Source: Azolla pinnata (lineage: Eukaryota > Streptophyta > Polypodiopsida > Salviniales > Salviniaceae). Taken from it: 33,347 bases of DNA. The notes under the pieces are model-generated. The model was given only the letters and a program-made list of their open reading frames with translations, was not told the DNA's origin and made no database searches. Location of the stretch: contig JBBBWG010033019.1 of assembly GCA_037176905.1 (NCBI GenBank), positions 1-33,347 on the forward strand, read 5' to 3'. Numbering within the stretch: the first letter of the stretch is position 1; each line of letters starts with the position of its first letter. The translations under genes were made by a program, and so were the position numbers. This document shows, one piece after another, positions 32,931 to 33,347 of the stretch.

Positions 32931-33347
32931 TCATCATTAATCTCTCGATCTCCAACTAATCTACCATCATTAATATCTTGATCTCCAATTAATCATCCTA
33001 ATTAATCTCTCGATTTGTAGCTAATCACCACCATAATTAACCTCTCCTCATCGCTACCATTAACCTCTTGAACGCCAACTAATCACCATCACTAATCTCT
33101 CCAACGCCAAAATTGTCGCCACCATTAATCTGTTAATCGCCAAGTAATCAGCATCATTAATCTCTCCATCTCCTTCAAAACATAGCCTTTTTGTAGGTCT
33201 CAAGTTCAAGCCCTACCAGAATCTCTCCAACTCCAAAATTGTCGCCACCATTAATCTGTTAATCGCCAACTAATCAGCATCATTAATCTCTCCATCTCCT
33301 TCAAAACATAGCCTTTTTGTAGGTCTCAAGTTCAAGCCCTACCAGAA
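32931..33347. repeat. Tandem array: degenerate ~31-35-bp units and a 126-bp unit duplicated at the window edge
   Basis: From 32931 degenerate units near the pattern TCACCATCATTAATCTCTCG + ATCTCCAACTAA recur. The segment 33095-33220 (126 bp) is repeated directly at 33221-33346 with only about two mismatches, and the next base fits the start of a third copy, so the array probably goes on past the window. Each 126-bp unit ends in AGGTCTCAAGTTCAAGCCC, which looks somewhat like a tRNA T-arm. Confidence 0.9.

Overview
This is nuclear DNA from a land plant. The genes are split by GT-AG introns, two are predicted to be plastid-targeted, one is an intronless PPR gene, and telomere-type TTTAGGG repeats occur. 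The PPR protein is built from nearly identical ~100-residue modules (GLLEKDVVL.., DMYAKCG.., SWNALISGY..) and ends in an E-type tail of the form IEHYSCIVDL..LPLWLSLLGAC..AAYVAMANIY. That style, with the loose intergenic DNA, suggests a seed-free vascular plant, most likely a leptosporangiate fern. This is an inference; no organism can be proven from the window.

Six host genes can be built exon by exon with matching intron phases. (1) 1748-5602 (+), six exons: a MYB-CC/GARP (PHR1-like) transcription factor of 852 aa, swollen with Asn/Gln/His/Ala/Ser runs. (2) 10832-14000 (+), seven exons: a plastid parvulin (PpiC) plus rhodanese fusion of 300 aa, STR12-like. (3) 15877-18367 (+), two exons: a predicted plastid protein of 492 aa with seven spaced copies of an Arg-x-x-Ser-x-Phe-[IV]-[KR]-[KR]-Ser-Pro motif and a C-terminal Rho_N domain. 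(4) 22266-20554 (-), four exons: a four-EF-hand calcium sensor of 218 aa, CML21-like. (5) 28646-26435 (-), four exons: a 242-aa single-pass membrane protein with an Arg-rich, organelle-like N terminus. (6) 29672-32350 (+), one exon: an 892-aa PLS-class PPR protein with an E-like end and no DYW domain.

The rest is promoter or leader DNA, introns and intergenic DNA: microsatellites, a ~630 bp alternating TG/TA/CA tract upstream of gene 3, an inverted pair of telomere-type repeats, a decayed LINE tail, a possible LTR fossil, and at the right edge a tandem array that runs out of the window.

The genes do not form a pathway. Genes 2, 3, 5 and 6 probably act in organelles (protein folding or sulfur transfer, nucleic-acid binding, a membrane protein, RNA processing or editing). 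Genes 1 and 4 are a transcription factor and a calcium sensor. Genes 3 and 4 are convergent; genes 5 and 6 are divergent, with 1025 bp between start codons. The least ordinary item is gene 3, whose repeat array I do not recognise from a described family.
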